In this document: positions 43,280 to 58,100 of the stretch, in pieces
Layout of the letters: each line of letters begins with the position of its first letter
How positions within the stretch are numbered: the first letter of the stretch is position 1
DNA from: Pseudomonas putida
GTDB lineage: Bacteria; Pseudomonadota; Gammaproteobacteria; Pseudomonadales; Pseudomonadaceae
Length of the DNA: 64,000 bases
Assembly: GCA_041071465.1 (NCBI GenBank)
Contig: CP163498.1
Span: 4,978,001 to 5,042,000 of the forward strand
Direction: 5' to 3'
Notes under the pieces: generated by a model
What the model was told of the DNA's origin: nothing
The model's database searches: none
The model's input: the letters and a program-made list of their open reading frames with translations, nothing else
Position numbers and translations under genes: made by a program

Positions 43280-46200
43280 ATGGATATCAGGCTTTTTTTG
43301 CGAACGGCAGCACAGGGTGGCAATTCGGTTGAGCTGAAACTGGCTCTCGAAGTCTCCGCTAAAGCAGTGCAAGGTGATCTGCAACGTCTTGCGCAGGCTT
43401 TGGACGAGGCGAAGGTGGGCAGGCCTGCGTTGAGGCACAAAGTCTTCGAAGTGGCGCAGTTGAACATCACCTGCGAAGGCACCTTGCATGGCTCAGCGCT
43501 CTCGGGTGCACAGCACTTCCCCATCAAGCTGGATGTACCGGGCGTGCTGCTCGACGAAGACCCTTCAGGCGCACTCGTGCTGCGCAAGCCCGATGACCTG
43601 GCTGGCGACCTCAAGGCCCTTGACACGTTGGCCCAGGCAAAGACTACGGCAGCGGCCAAAGATCAAGTCGCGCAGATGTCGGTGATCTTGGCCAGTGCGC
43701 GCACGGCGCTTGCCAGCACATTGGCACGACTTGAGATAACCCTCGGTGCTGGCGCGCAGCAATGCGCGTTCTTCGGCTGCACCCAAATCTTCGGTTCGGC
43801 CTCGGTCAATGCAGGGCTGTCCATCGATCTTGAAGCACTTTTGCGCGCTGCTCAGGGAGAGCCGCCTTCCGGGCAGCCAGTCTTGCGAGCGCAGCTGACC
43901 GCGCGTATCGGCTTTGAATTCAACGCGACCGAGCACCGTGCCGGGCAAGTCGAGCTAACTTGCCAGGTTAATGACGTGCCCACTGACGCGTTATCTCGTT
44001 TGGTCGAGTTGATCACGCAAGTGGACCTGCCAACGTTCGAACAGATGCCGTGGCTGGGCTTCGACTTGCCGGCCATGCCGTTTCCTGACTTATCGCTCGA
44101 CGGACTGAGTCTCGGTGACCCGGTGCGGTTGTTCGATTTCGGTTTGCCATTGCCGAACCTCCACCTACCGTCGCCACCGCTCAAAGTCACCTGGGCCACC
44201 AGCCCGGAGTTGAAATTCTCAGTGCTAGACGGCGAGTTGAGCATTGCCACCAGCACGGAAGGCGCGGCCAGTATCGAGTGGACATTAGCGAACCCACCTC
44301 TATGGATCGCGGGGTTGAGTCACTTCAAGATCCAGGGTGCCAACGACCGCTACCAGTTGAGTGGAAGCCTTGAGATCAATGGCAGTGCGGACCATGTAGT
44401 CGACGCGATAACGGGTATTGGGGCCCAGACGGCGCTACCGGTCACGGTCGATCTGGACGACATGCACTTAGTTTTCAATTCGGAGAACGTCGACGGCACC
44501 AAGGGGCCCCTAACGCTCGATCTGGCAACCGGTAAAGCAGTTGGCACCCTGAGCGCGAGCATCGTGTTCCCCAAGGTGGTGATTCGCGCCAAGGACGATC
44601 CACGGCTGCTGTTGGCCTTCAAGGCGAAGTACCAGGTTTCGCTGGTCAACACCCGCGCTGTCGGGCGCCTTACCGAGCTCAGCATCATCGATCCCTATCC
44701 CTTGGAACTGATCGCCGTCGCAGCCGAAACGGTAATCGAAGGGGTGGTCCGCTTGGTCGGCCTGATACAGCTGCCCGGCGCGCCCTCCACCCCGATCTAC
44801 CCAGGGCTGCCGGCCATGCCAGATGCTTCGGCGCTGGTCGATCGCCTGGGCAAGCTGTTGGCGGCCAGCCTGAAATGGATGGCACGCCACGCCGGCCAAG
44901 CGCTGGGCGCCGCTGCCGGGGTGCTGGGTAGCCTGGTCGAAGCCACCCTGGACTTGATTGGTCGAGTGCTCGAACTGCTCGGCAAGGGGGCGAAACAGGT
45001 TTTCAGCCATGTAGCGGTCGAGGTGCGGATCGATGCTCGCAGCTGCGCGCTGAAGCAGCTGCTGATCACCCCGGTTGAAAACCCAACCCACACTGACCAG
45101 GGCCCGATCGAAGCGTTGGCGTTCGCCGGGCTGGAGTTGATAGTACCGGCTGAGTGGGCGCCGACACTGCTGTTGGACTTCTCAAGGGGCCTGGTAGCGG
45201 CCTTGCTGGTGTCTCCCAAAGGCGAAGCAGATTCCAAGAACGTGCTGGAGCTGTCGACCGACCTGTGGCTCAAGCGTGCGGATGCGCCGGTGGAAGCGGT
45301 GCGCGACACCGACCTGGATGGCGTACGTCCCAAGTCGCGGCTGCTTCAACTGCGCGGTTGGAAGAAGAAAGATACCGTGATTGCCCTGGCCGTATTGGAG
45401 CAAGGCAAGCTGTCGTTCTTCCAGAGCCTGCTCGAACACAGACCCGCTTCGGAAAGCTTGAAGGTCGACGGCGGTGTAACGCTCACAATTGGCCAATTCA
45501 GCGGTACACCGACCTTTACCGAACTGCGTACGGAGGACTTCGACGGCTCGCTGGGCTACGACTTGGATAAAGCCAAACGCCTGCTGCCATTCTTCGGGAC
45601 GGCCGGAGAAAACCAGGACAAGACGCCCGGCAAGCCAGCGGGCAAACTGATGGACAAATTGAACCAGTACGTGGAGGTGGAAGGCGCCGACAAGGTGCAG
45701 TTGAGCGGTTCCTCGCTGACCTTGCCGCTAAAGGCGATCATTCATCTCGATGCGTTCTCCACCGCGTTGAGCATTCGCCTGAAGTTCGACTTGAACACCC
45801 TGACTGCCCGGCTGGAGGCGGACGAGGCATGCGAAATCAGGGGCAAGCCCGAGCCGGGGGACCTGTTTGGCTTGACGTACCTTATTCGTCCAAAATCCGG
45901 AAAGCTCGACGAGAAAGGCGAGTTTGCTCAGTTCGCACTGGATTTCTCTGCTGGCGCCCCAAGAATGGCGTTGCACAAGGACGCCGAAATCGACCTGTTC
46001 TACTCAAGGCTTGGCGGCGGCGGGCGCGGGTTGGTGTTCAAGGTGTCGGAGTTCGTGGTCGGCCAGGGGTTGTTCGATATCGTCGCCGAGGTCGACCCCA
46101 GCGAGCCGGTGACCCTTCCCGGTGTCGACATGCCATTCCGCTTCGATGCCGGCAAATTGGTCGTGAAACGCGGCGAAATCCAGGCCTTCTCCATCAACGG

Positions 46201-49200
46201 CAGTGGGCAGCTGCCACCGGAACTGGTTGGCCAGGCCAATTGCAAGGTGACCTTGAGCCTGGGCCGAGAGCCTGGCAATGGGCGCCTGGCCGTACTGGCC
46301 TGCGACGCGCAGCTGGACAAAACGCAAAGCCCGATCGTTTGCCACGCCACACGCTTCGAGTTGACCATCACCAAGCTGGGGTTCGCCCTGGTCGACATGG
46401 CTGGGGAGGGCGGCTACCAGTTCTATTTCCAGGTGACCGGCAGCTTGGTCTTTGCACCTGTACAAGATGAGTTTGCCGATACCTTCCTCAAACACTTGCG
46501 CGGCCTCAAAATTAGCCTCAACAAGGCGCCCCTGGCCCGGGACATCAGCCGCCTGGCGCGGGCGATCAGCTTCCAGATTCCCATAGAGCCCAGGGTGACC
46601 TTCAACCTGTTCGATGTCTTCGCCTTCGAGCTGCGAGGCATCGGCTACCTCGGCTCGTGCGAGGCCTTTGGCGGTGACCCGGCGCTGGTGATCTGCGGGC
46701 AGGCCAGGCTCACTCCCAACAGTGACACGATCAGCGCCCGAATCGACTTGCATAACATGTACATCTCGACCCAGGTCAAAGGCGCCCGCTTGCCACGTGT
46801 GCGCTTCGATGGCCTGGGGGTATCCCTGTCGATGCAGGCAGGTACAGTGGAAGCTACCGCGATCGCCGTGGACGGTAACCTGCCGACGTTGTATCCCGCT
46901 GATGTGCTGCCGGCGGGTATCAAGGCACGCGGCTTCCTTGCCTCGGGGCGTCTCAACCTCAAGAGCTGGGCGTCGATGAGTGCGTCCATGGGCTTTCTCG
47001 AGTTGGAGGACGCCCAGGGCGATAAGCGCCATGCGTTCTTCCTGTACGGGGAAATGGGCAAGCTGTCCACCGAGATACCCACACCGGTCAAGCCGATCTA
47101 TCTGCGTGAAATGGGCTTTGGCATCGGATATCGCTATACCCTCGCGGGCCTGCGGCGCGCAGACGCGGTGACCACGCCGCAAGCATTGGTCGAAGTGCTC
47201 GACGATGTCTCGCGCTATCAAAATGACCTTGCACGCTTCGAAGCCTGGGAGCCAGAAGCGACCGGCGATCGGCTGACCCTGGCACTAAGGGCCATGCTGT
47301 CGCTGGAGTCGGCATCGCAGGACGGCAGCCTCAGCGACGATGAAGCGAAACTGCCAAACCTTTTGCTGATGGATGTGGCCGCTGCCTTGCGCTCGGACCT
47401 GACCTTCCTCATGACGGTCAGGGCCTGGCTGTGCGTGAATTATGCTGACTGGGCGAATGCCACCGATCGCCAATCCATTGCATCGCGCCCCACCCTGCGT
47501 GGCTACCTGTACCTGTCCGCGCCTCGTCAGGAGTTTCTGGCTCGCCTGCTGTCCGACCCCAACGGTTTGATCGGAGAGCATCCGAAACTCCCTGAACCGA
47601 TGATAATGGCGTTCAGGGCCGTGACTTGGTCGGCCACCCTGTATACCCGACCGGGGCTGTTTCATTACGAGCTTGGTTGGCCCTACGAGCTGAAGTTCGA
47701 GTTCACGGAGGATGCCTTTGGCATCACCTGCGAAGGTGGCATGGTGATGCGTATCGAGGATGCCTCGATCCTTTATGGTATTGCCTTCCGCGCCAAGGGC
47801 TTCGCGCGTATCGGCGGGAAAGTCGGCGGTCGCTCGCTCGGCGCCTCAGCGGTGGCGGAAATGGATTTTGCCCTCGACGCCAAGTTCATCGCATTGATCT
47901 CCCTGAAACAACCCAGCGACACACTGTTTTACGGCTCGCTGGCGTTCAGTTGCACGGTGAACATCGAAGTGCGGGTGTGGATGGAGATCGACCTGGGTTT
48001 CGACGAGATTCGCATCGAGATCGGCCAGCGCCTGAGCCGTACACTGTCCTTGGCCTTGGAGGTTGCGGTGCAAGCGAACGGCGTCGCCGGCCGAGGCGCG
48101 GCAAGCATGTCTTTCGCGGCATTCGGGCGAACGCTGAGCCTGTCCATCGGCTTTGCGTTCGACGAGCCCAAGCTTGAGCAGGCCCGCCAGCGTGTCGCGC
48201 GTTTCTTGACACTGGGGTTGAGCGCCGCGATACCAAACCCTGAACAAGGCCTGGCGCCGCCACCGGCTCAGCCACCGGCGAAAAACGACCCTAAACTAGA
48301 GCAACACGCCGACAAGCATGCGGTGTTGAGCGAGGTCGAGGACGAGCAGCCTGAGATCCAACCGCAGGTCTGGATCAAGATTGGCGGTGATGAGGTCGGC
48401 CAGCCTCGGTTCTGGGCGATGCTGTTCGAAATACCGGCAAGCCCGGGCAACTATGTCATGCAATTGATACCGCGCGACCATACGGAAATCGACGCAGCCC
48501 TCACACTCCCGCAAAAAGCCTCCACGTTCTTCGCCCACCCCGGAGAAAACTTTGGTAAGGATCCGAACGCCGCGACTCCAGCCTATGAGCTCAAAAGCAC
48601 CACTGCGCTGCAGCGGCTGCTCAGCGATGGTACGCAGGATCAAGGCTCCAGCCTCGATGCCTGCTACAGCAGGCCCTTGGCAGTGTCCGATAAGGGCAAA
48701 CCGCTGCTCCTGCATCACCTACTTGAGCAGTGCTTCGTGCCCGATGAAGCGCAGTTCGATAAAAAAACCGGGCAGGTTACCAAAAGTCGTTTGACAGATC
48801 CCCCGGTACCCAAACAGCCTGGCTACGAAGCTATTCACGCGAAGGACAGCGGGGCGCATGCCACTGCGGAAAAGGCCGCCGAGGACTTGCGCCTGGCCTC
48901 CAGCGACATGATGAAGCTGTCGCTCAAACGCGCGCAGTGGCGTGCGACGGAAGAGCGCCGTTCCTCGGTGATCGCCTCGGTGGTTGCTTCCGCACAGGCC
49001 ATTGCCCGCCAGACACGCTTGTCCGATACCGGCGCAATGATTTGGCCAACACGGCCGCAGCCTCTTACCAACCAGGCGCAACTCGATGCGCGTGATCTTG
49101 GCCTGACGTTCTGGGTCGACGAGACGGCGCTTGGCGCTCTGTTCAACCTAGAAGATGCATCGGCACAGCTGCCGCCCAAATCCACCTTCACGGTTTGCGC

Positions 49201-52200
49201 TGTCGGCACCTCCAACCTGCATGTGGAAGCGCAACCGAATAGCGTGTATCTGTTCAACCCGCCCAGACGGTTCTTCGACCGCGCCAACCCGCAACTCAGG
49301 CAACCCAGAACTTGGTTCGACGCGCAGGGCGTTGGCCTGGACTGGGACCTGGAGCCCGGTTGGGGCGAGTCCGGCGGCATATGGAACGATCCTGAGTTCC
49401 ACTTGCAGCATTACGAAATAGAACGCTTGATTTTGGTTGGCGCCAGCGTCGCATCGGGGATCGCGCCAATCAGCGTGCAGACAAAGGCCAGCGCACCACT
49501 TGCCGCTGAGGTGCAAGACCGCACCGTCAGTTGGAGGCGCATACGCCCGCTGGCCCAGTTCATCGATGATTTTGCCGATCTGCCGGCAACCGTTCGACCG
49601 GCATTCCGGAAACAGGGCCAAACAGACCTGCAAGGCTACAAAGCCATCCTGGATGCTTTCAATGAATTGCGCGCAGGGGGGACAAGCCGCTTCCTGTTCG
49701 TATCGTCTACACCGTGGTTCCGGTCGACATCACCGGGCACCGCGGCACGGGGCTGACAATCACGCATGAACTGGCGCGACCAGTGCTGCCGCAAACCGCA
49801 TTGGGCAAGGTCGAGTGGATCGCACGCTTTGTAACCTTCCCCGGCTTGCCGGGTGCTGGCCTGCCAACGTTGCTGCTGCGTATCGATGACCTGCTGGACC
49901 GCGAGCGAGACGATCAGGAGCAACCCCAACGGCTTCCCGCCAGGGGCACCCGCTTCCTGCTCAAAGTCCGCCCTGAGCGGGCAATGCCACTGGGCGAGTT
50001 CGCCGCCGACAGCATGGGCATGGCCCTGCAACGCCCAGGGCCGGCCGAGTTCGAGCGCTCTCAACAGGGCGACCAAACGTTCGAACTGGAGCTGCTATGG
50101 CCGGCCGGGACAGAGGACTCGGCCAGTGCGAGCATGCGCTATCGGCGCCTGCATGGGCTGGACTTCATTGCCATTGGTGGCCCTGCCTCGAACCTGCGCC
50201 TAGGGTTTGCCGACGCAGGGCGCACCCAGGCAGCATGGCTGAATCTGCTGCTGTCGGCGTTGGGGATCGACGATAGCAATACCCGTGCGGCACCGCTCCC
50301 GGTTCGCTGTGCAGTCAAGCGCACGCATCGGCCACGGGTGCCCAATGCTTCGGTACGCGAGGCTGACGTGGTGGCGTGCCCGTCGCCATGGATTGCCGTG
50401 GACATGGCGCTGCGCGTGGAGACCGATCAAGCCGACCGCCTTGGCCGGCCGATTGCCAACCCAGTGGACATGCCGGTCGAGGTCTTCGAGTGCCCGCTGA
50501 TCGCAGGCTATCTGCCGCTGGAGTTCGCGGACCTCGACGCGCGGGCAGGGCGCCTGCTGATCGATTATCCAGGCGCACACGCGACACTGGCCGACCTGAC
50601 GCACCATAGTGAAGATGCGCTCTCACGCCAGCGCGATGGCGAGCGGCGAATCGCCACCCAGCTCAGGTGGGCAACCTGCCCACGCTGCGATGCACCCGGT
50701 TACATCGGTGGCTACGACGTATTCGAGATAGATTTGGGCAGCGTGATCGACAAGGACGAGCAGATCGCTGCTGCCCGCCATGTGGCCCGCGCGCGACTAC
50801 TCGACCCGCGAGTGGGTAAAGCCGACCCTGCGGGGATAGAAGATTTTGCCGCCGTGGAGGCGTTCTATCCAAGCGAGACGCTCAGGCTGGAGCAGAGCGG
50901 CGGGCAGGTGGGCATGGCCCGTCGGCGTGCCTGGTACACGGGCGCCGAAAGCCTGCTGGCCTGGGCACGCCCGACGCTGCGCCGGTCGGTTGGTTTGGCC
51001 GTGGACGAGGTCGACCTGGCGGCGCTGTTCGACAAGGGCCGGCCGACTGTGATCGAAGTAGCCTGGAGCGCTCGCGATAGTGAGCCAGCGCTCAAAGCGC
51101 CGGAGTTCTATTACGATGGCAGCCTGGCTGACGGCACCATCCCCGCCGACGCCATCCCTGGACCTTTCCCATTCGACACCTTCACAAACGACAAATGCTG
51201 GACCGTAGGGGCGGTTCGCAAGCTACTGAACGGGCTGGTGTTGGCCAAGGATGCGCAGCAGTGGGCGAAAGAGGGCTGGGTCGAAGCCTACGTGACGGGA
51301 AGCGATGCCAATCGTTTCAACAACCTCTCGCTGACCCTGACCGGCAAGCGCGGCAAGGGTATTACTGGGCAGACCTCCGTGGTGGTGGATCTGGACCAGC
51401 GGCTGCACCCGTTGTTGGTGGATGTGGTCGATGCGCTGCGCTGGGACTGGGTCAACGTCAACGCGCCATACCGGCGCTACCGTCCCGTGCTGGAAGCGGC
51501 ACCCGCAACCAAGGTTACCCAGATAGAAGCGCTGCTGGATGAGCGCCCGGCAGAGCGCGACCCTTATGGTTGGGCGGTGCTGCGCACGCTGGGGTTGGCG
51601 CAGGGGCTGCGCCTGTTCGACATGACCACGGCCGATTATGTGCTTCCACGCGACACACTGAGCCTTGTCGAGCAGGCTTGTGGCCGAGTACTGAAGCGCT
51701 ACGCCGGGATGGACTGTGGTGTACCTCTTATCGACCAGTTCGCGCGTCCCGATGGGTTGATGAGCACAAGCAGCTTTGATGGCGGCATGGACCAGGTCGA
51801 CGTCAAGCACCTGCTGGACGACGAGTTGGTTTGCATGATCCAACTATCGCTGCGCCCAGTACCTGAGGCCATGCGGCGAGCGCAGTCGGCAGGGCCAGAT
51901 GCGTGGGGCAACGCGCCGGTGCGCTATTTCGCGGTTACCCTCACGCCAGAGAGTGACGCTAAGAAAGACAACTCGCCCGTGCAACTGGATACCGCTGCGC
52001 TTGAAGACAGCGTATTGATCGACTTGCTCGACCCCAGCGGCACGGTCAACGGCGGTAAGGTCATCACCTTGGCCAAGCAGACAGACGGCCCGGCAGCCCA
52101 AAGTTTCGCGGGCGGTCGAAGCGTCAGTGGCACATTGAGCGTGGAGCGTAACGGGCAGGTGTTGCTGCTACGGGTGATCTCGCCAACTGCCGATGGCCAG

Positions 52201-55160
52201 GAACAGGCCTTCAAGCTGTTCTCCGAGCGTTTTGCCCCGAAAGAACACAGAAACCCCTTTGTATCCGGCGACCATACTGGCCTAACGCCAAATTGTTGGG
52301 GGCATTTTGATGATCCGTTCGAACAATTCCCCACGCTGGACGCGCAAGCCGTCACCACACTTGTCCAAGGGAACGGCTTGATTGCCGCCAATGCGCAGGC
52401 GAAGGGCAACTTTGCTGATTTCGCCTGGTACGCCTGGCGTGCGTTCAAGACCACGTCGGAAAAGGTATTGCCCGATTCGCAGCGCTCGGCAGTGCTCAAA
52501 CGCTGGCCAGGGTTCATCGACCGCTACCTCGTTCATGGCCTGGCGCATGCGGATTCACTGAATGCATCGAGCATTCCCTTCGCACTGGCCACGTTGACGC
52601 AGACGGCGCCATTGCGTCTGGTTCCTGATGTCGATGGGACCATGCACCTGCTCTTGCTGCACAAGGACCGGTTTGCCCGCAGACGGCGTTATGTGGTTCG
52701 CCCACTGGGTCGCTACGACGCCTTGCTGGCCGCCTGGGATGCCGCGATGGTGGGTGTTGATCCGGACCGTGCGCCACGTGTGCGCCTGCCCTGGGTGGCC
52801 CAACCTGCGTTGGCCGACAGTTTTGTCGAGCTGGTCGACGACCGTACACCGGCGGCGGTGCGTTTGCCGCAGATGAAAGTGAAACAGGGCGCCGACCCGT
52901 TGTCGAACTGCTCCGTGGATGTGATCATGCCGCGCACCGAGCCGCTTGCCGACCCGGTCGTGCTGAGCGCCAAGCGGTTGGACGCCGGTACGGGAACCGA
53001 GCGTCGACCTGGGCGGCTGCTGGAGTTCGTGGTTGCGCGGCACCCAGAGGAAATCGCTGCCGAAGCGAACATTCACTTGGCCGACGCCCTGCAGTTCGAG
53101 CACCAGGCGTTCGGCTTCTGGCGTGAGTTCGCCGAGCCCCGTTGGGCGCGCGCGTTCGGGCTGGTCGATTGCTTGCCGGCGCTGGGCGCAAGCACCCCGG
53201 TCAAACCTGGTGCGCTTATGCTCACAGGCCCCACGCTGGCGGAGATCGAGCAGCCTTACGCCGGCGGTAAGCAGGTCGCCGCTACCACGCTCCCTGAGCG
53301 GTTCGTCGATGGCTGGCGGGGGATAACGGTACTGCGTACGCAATCGGTCCCGCACTTCTATCGCCTCCATATGGCGGTGTTCGCAGCGGCGGGTGTGGTG
53401 GTGTCGAGGCCGATTGCCGCCGTGATTCCTGAAGGCGGTTATCAGTTGGGCTGGTCCAGCGACGACCCTGACAAGCGGCCTGCATGGCAGGTAGTCAGGG
53501 ATGATACGAAGGTCACGGCGGTGGTCACGCTGAGGATACCACTGGTGCGCAACCTCGACGGCATGCATGACGCCGACCGCAGCGTCTGGATCAATGACCC
53601 CCAGAAGCCACCTGAGGTGTTCCTCCTGCCCGACCCGCAAGTGGTCTACGAATTGTCGACCCGAATCGTGGCGGGTGCTGGTGACGTGAATGGCTTGGGC
53701 GGTGAGCGTTCGCCGGAAATCGAGTTCCTGGCGAAGACGACTGACGCGGATGCACCCGCCTATGTCAACCGCGTCGCCGGCACAGGGTTCCAGGTCGACG
53801 AGCAGACCCCGGTCAGCCGGCTTCAGACACCCAATTTGCCTTGGTGGTTATGCCCTGAACTGCGGGGGCCGCGGACAGTGCCGGCCGCACCGCCGCCCAC
53901 AGCACTGCTGGACCAGCAGTTGAACGCGCTGGGAACGCTGCATGTTGCCCCTGCCGAGTGGGCAACCGCCAATGCTCCTTGGCCGTTGGCACATGCGCGC
54001 GTGACTATCAAACCGCCACCGGCACCGCGAAACCCGGTGGCATGGAAGCAATGGCAGGGCAGGCTTGCAGAGGTCGAGCAAGCGCTGGCAGGTTATCTCC
54101 CAGCGCCTGCGGTAGGGGGGCTCAGGAGGCGCTCTGGGCTGCGCTTGTGTACATCAGGCGCTTCCTCGCGGTGGCCGATCAAGCCAACCACGAGGATGAG
54201 GCGTGGCGCCAACTCACCCTAAACAGGGACATCGTGGCGGCGCAGGCGGATATGGCCTGGCCGGCCGGCTTGCCCTTGTATCCGTCGCGGGTGGAAGGGC
54301 TGGTGCCTGCAATCGAAAACACGTTCTTCAGCTGCGTGGTGTCCGCTCCCTGGCAGTTGCCACCGGAGCAAGCCTGCACGCTCGACGCTCGCCTGGCCAT
54401 GCGCAGCGCCCTGCTTGGTGCACGCCGGCGCATTGTGCCGGGCGATACCGCCACACCGTTCGCTGGCCCCACGGCCGACCAGGTGTTGCGCGACTACCTG
54501 GCGGCCGCCTGGGCCTACGATGTGCATCCTCTGCGTGTGGCGAACTCAGCTGCCTTTGGCGGATTTGCACCGGTGGTGCGAACGCTCACACCGGACCTGC
54601 AGGCCGGGCAAGTGGCAGGCAAGCTGTCGCCGGTCGCAGCCACCCCAGCACTGATGTCGGCCAAGGCAATCTTCGAGTTTGTCGCGCCAGTCACTCTGCG
54701 CCTTGCAAATGACGACGCAAACCTCAATCAGGCAGCCTACAAGGCATTGGTGACGGCCCTGCAAACCACCCAACCCGTACCAGGACAAGGCGAACCGGGG
54801 CTGGGGTTCTACCCGGCGCTGGAAGCGTTGGCGAAACTGGAGCAACCCGGGCTGGCCGAGCATTTCACCCTCGAATTGCGTTTGCCAGGCGCCTCGCTGG
54901 ACCCCGGTCATCCCGTTCGCCAGGCACTCGACACAATCCTTAACTGGACGGTCGGCAGCCTCGATCAGCTCGTTCTGCGGCGTCCGCCAACTCAAGCTGA
55001 CCTGAATGAGCTGGACACGGCCGGGGCCAACCCCGCGTTGAAATCCTTCATTACTCAACTCGCCGCCGACCAGTTGTTCGGTCCTTCGCGGCGGCCGTTC
55101 CTCAAGGCGTCCAAGGGGTTGGCCGATCCGATCGTTACAAGGGTGGAGCGCGCACCATGA
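43280..55160 (+). CDS. giant beta-rich protein 1 (about 3,960 residues); two apparent frameshifts
   Basis: Starts at the ATG at 43280 after AAGGG. As given it is three frames (43280-49756, 49714-54222, 53958-55160); one extra G in each of the G6 runs 49676-49681 and 54115-54120 makes one frame of 3,961 codons. No signal peptide. Residues about 1-520 and 600-1650 are dominated by alternating strands (for example GTLSASIVFPKVVIRAKDD). Residues 525-575 form an alanine/leucine-rich helical stretch that could insert in or lie on a membrane. Around 1,652 is a Pro/charged linker (NPEQGLAPPPAQPPAKNDP). After 1,990 comes an Ig/fibronectin-like region (FHLQHYEIERLILVGAS, YTVVPVDITG). I do not recognise the family and see no enzyme motif. 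Its stop overlaps the next start by four bases. Confidence 0.72.
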
Positions 55161-58100
55161 CCACATCTGCGATCAGAACTGTTTGCTTGGTCGGCCCTCG
55201 GCTCACCGCACCGGGTCGAGACTCCGAGGCCAGCTACCTCTGGGTTGCCGAGCTTTCGACGGACCTTGAGGGTGACCGAAAACCGGTGGATGGCGTGGTG
55301 CGTGCACCGTCGCTGAGGGTGTTGGCCCAGCGCGCGCAAGCACGCGCGCAGTACGATGCCAAGGCTGCCACCGTCGACTTTCGTGACCCGCTGATGTTCC
55401 AGCTGGCGGTACGCGGCTATCCGACCAAGGCCGGCGAATTGCGCATGGCGTCCACTTGCGACGGTAGCGATGCCGCTGCTCGTTCGCTCTCGGTCTCGGC
55501 GTACCCTGCCGACCCACGGGGTTTCTCCATTGGTGTCGCGGCCATGCTGGCGAGCGACGGCAAATGGCCGGCTAAACGCTCGGACGAGCTCGAAACGTCA
55601 CCCTTGTCGTTGACCCTCGGCGCCATCGACATAGCCATCCGCGATGAAGCCGGGGTGCGGGACGTCTGGAACTTCTGGTCGGTGGGTGCCCGTCAAGAGA
55701 TAGATGGCGAGCCGTATGTGCCGATCTTCGGTGGGGGGATCTACCTCAAAGTCGTTCATGGGGCATTTCTGTCCATCCAGGACAGCACCGTCAAGGGCAA
55801 GCGAGTGCGCAAGACGCTCACCGATAGAGACGACAAGGTCGATCGCATCATCCTCTGCCTCACCCCCGCTGGCATCGAGTTCGACGCCGTGATCGACGAT
55901 CCTTTCGGTTCCGCAACCCAGCTCAAGGTGCGGCTGCGCCTGGAGCCGGATGGGGCAGGGGGGCAACGGGTGGCGCTGCTGCGCGAAGACCAACAGCGCA
56001 GTAAATTGCGCCCGACGCTCGATGATCTGGCCGAAAGCGTGCGTACCGCTCGGCTTGGTTTGGTGTTCGACATTCGCCCAGGCCTTGCTCCACTGGTTTG
56101 GCCAGTGGAGCAAGGTAGCAACCACTTGCGGCTGCGCGATGGCATCAAGCGGCCGAGCACCTTGCCGGGCGCAGTGCGTGCGAGCCTTGTGACCGAACGG
56201 ATGGCCGGAGCCTCGCTGGAAGCCACGGCGACCCTGATCAACCCTGTGCTGACTATCGACAGTAGCCGACCTATGGCCAGGCAACTGACGCTGGATGCGG
56301 GTAAGCAGCCCGCCGCGTCAGAGGCGGTGGCGACGGTCAACCTGGTCCAGCCAAGCGATACTCGCCGTTGGCGAGTGGGCTTTGGACAGCGCAAGGGCAG
56401 TGCGACGGCCAGCGCGTTGCCAGTGCTGGTCGAGCGCTTAGGCCTGGCCCGTGACCTGGAGGCACGCTATCGGCGGCAGGCGTTGAGAACCGCGCGGGAC
56501 CCGCGACCGCTCTACGGGTTTGTGGCGCTCGAACGGGGGGTGGTGCAGATCCCCCTCGCGCGCGAGCCCGACCTGGCTTTGCGCAAGGCAGTCGATCCGG
56601 CGCCGAAGGACGGCCAGGTAAAGGACGGCCAGGCGCTGGTTGGATTGGTTCATGCGCGCCTGACGCGGCGGTTGCCGAATGCTGAATATGCAACTGTCGG
56701 TGAACTGACGGTTGACAGCGCGGCGTTCGTCCGCGTCAGTGTGCCATTCAGCGACAGGGCTCCGCTCAGTTGTGATATCACCCTGAGCGCAGCGCATGGT
56801 GCAATTTCCGGGGCCCTTTGGTTCAACGAGTCGTCGCCGACCGCACAGGAGGTGGTGCCGGTACTGGACAATGGTCCCATTACGCTGCGCTCCGGCGTGT
56901 TGTCCTTTGGTGAGACGGGGACTACCGACGGTCAGATCGCGGCATTGCAGCCTACGGATGACGTTCCAGCGGTGAGCTTGGACCTGAACGTAGCGATCAG
57001 CCCAGGTGCCCCCGTGGTTCATTGGGCGCCTGTTCCCGGGGTACAAATGCCTTTGGTCGCGGGCATGAACATGACACGCAGCGCGCCCAGCGCTGTGAGG
57101 CCTTCATGCAGCCGGGACCTGGTGCCGGTGTTCTACCACGTGCCTGAATCACGCACGGCCGCCACCGTCACGCTTACCTTGCAGGGCTTTTCGAGTGGCG
57201 CCGCCAGCATCGTATCGAAGGATGCCGAGCTACGTTTTGGTTGGCCGGGCATCAATGCGCAGTGGGCACACGGGCCGCTTGCCGAGGGTCAGGATATCGA
57301 ATCGAAAACCGGTATTGCGATGTCGGTCCTGACGTTGCCTGGCGTTGAAGTGACGCTTACCTCCACGACCAGTAACGCACCAGGCCTGGCTTACTTGCTG
57401 CGTTACGATCTGCCGGTCCTGGGCGAGCTGTATGCCGAAGCCACCTTCGTCAAGTCCCAACCGCCTGCTACGGGCCAAGCCTTGCCGCAGGTTACCGCGC
57501 TGGACCTTCAAGCGCTGGAGAGCGTCTGGGCTGCGTCCTCCCATCGGTTGTCGCTGACACGCACGGACAGGGACAGGATGACAGGGTGGTACGACACCAA
57601 GGCGGATGGGCTTGTCGAACCCTATACCTGGGAGACTGGGTTCACGGTCCGGACGGATGCCAATACCTTGCCCTATGGTGCTTACGCATTGGCAGGCGAG
57701 TGGACATGGGGGAGCACGCCCTGGCGGGCTTGAACCGGACGTTCGGCAAGCCCGCCAAGGGGGACAAGGCATTATCTGCAACAGGCAAAGGGCTAGAGAT
57801 CGTCGGCTTTGCACTTGCGCCCTATAGGCAAACAATCGGCAAAGCTTCTGCAATAGCCGACACACGCGGCTTGGTCATGGCAACCACGGCCAAAGCGGTG
57901 CCGACCACGCTTAGTGTGCGCAGCACTCAACTCCTCAAGCCCTCAGGCGGTGGTGAGATCACCGACTTGATAACCACACGCGAGGAGGTGCCACTCACGC
58001 TGCATGGGGCCCAACTTGCCTTGTACCTGCGCGATGTACCCATGCAGCCATCGGCCGGAGGCTGGGTCTTTAGCCCCGACGACACACCGGAAAGTGCGCC

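Noticed and set aside
43124..43489. A minus-strand frame ending in a lysine-rich tail (VAKAKAVSKHAKKVDT)
   Set aside because: The tail looks protein-like, but most of the frame is antisense to giant gene 1 and no start signal or family supports it.
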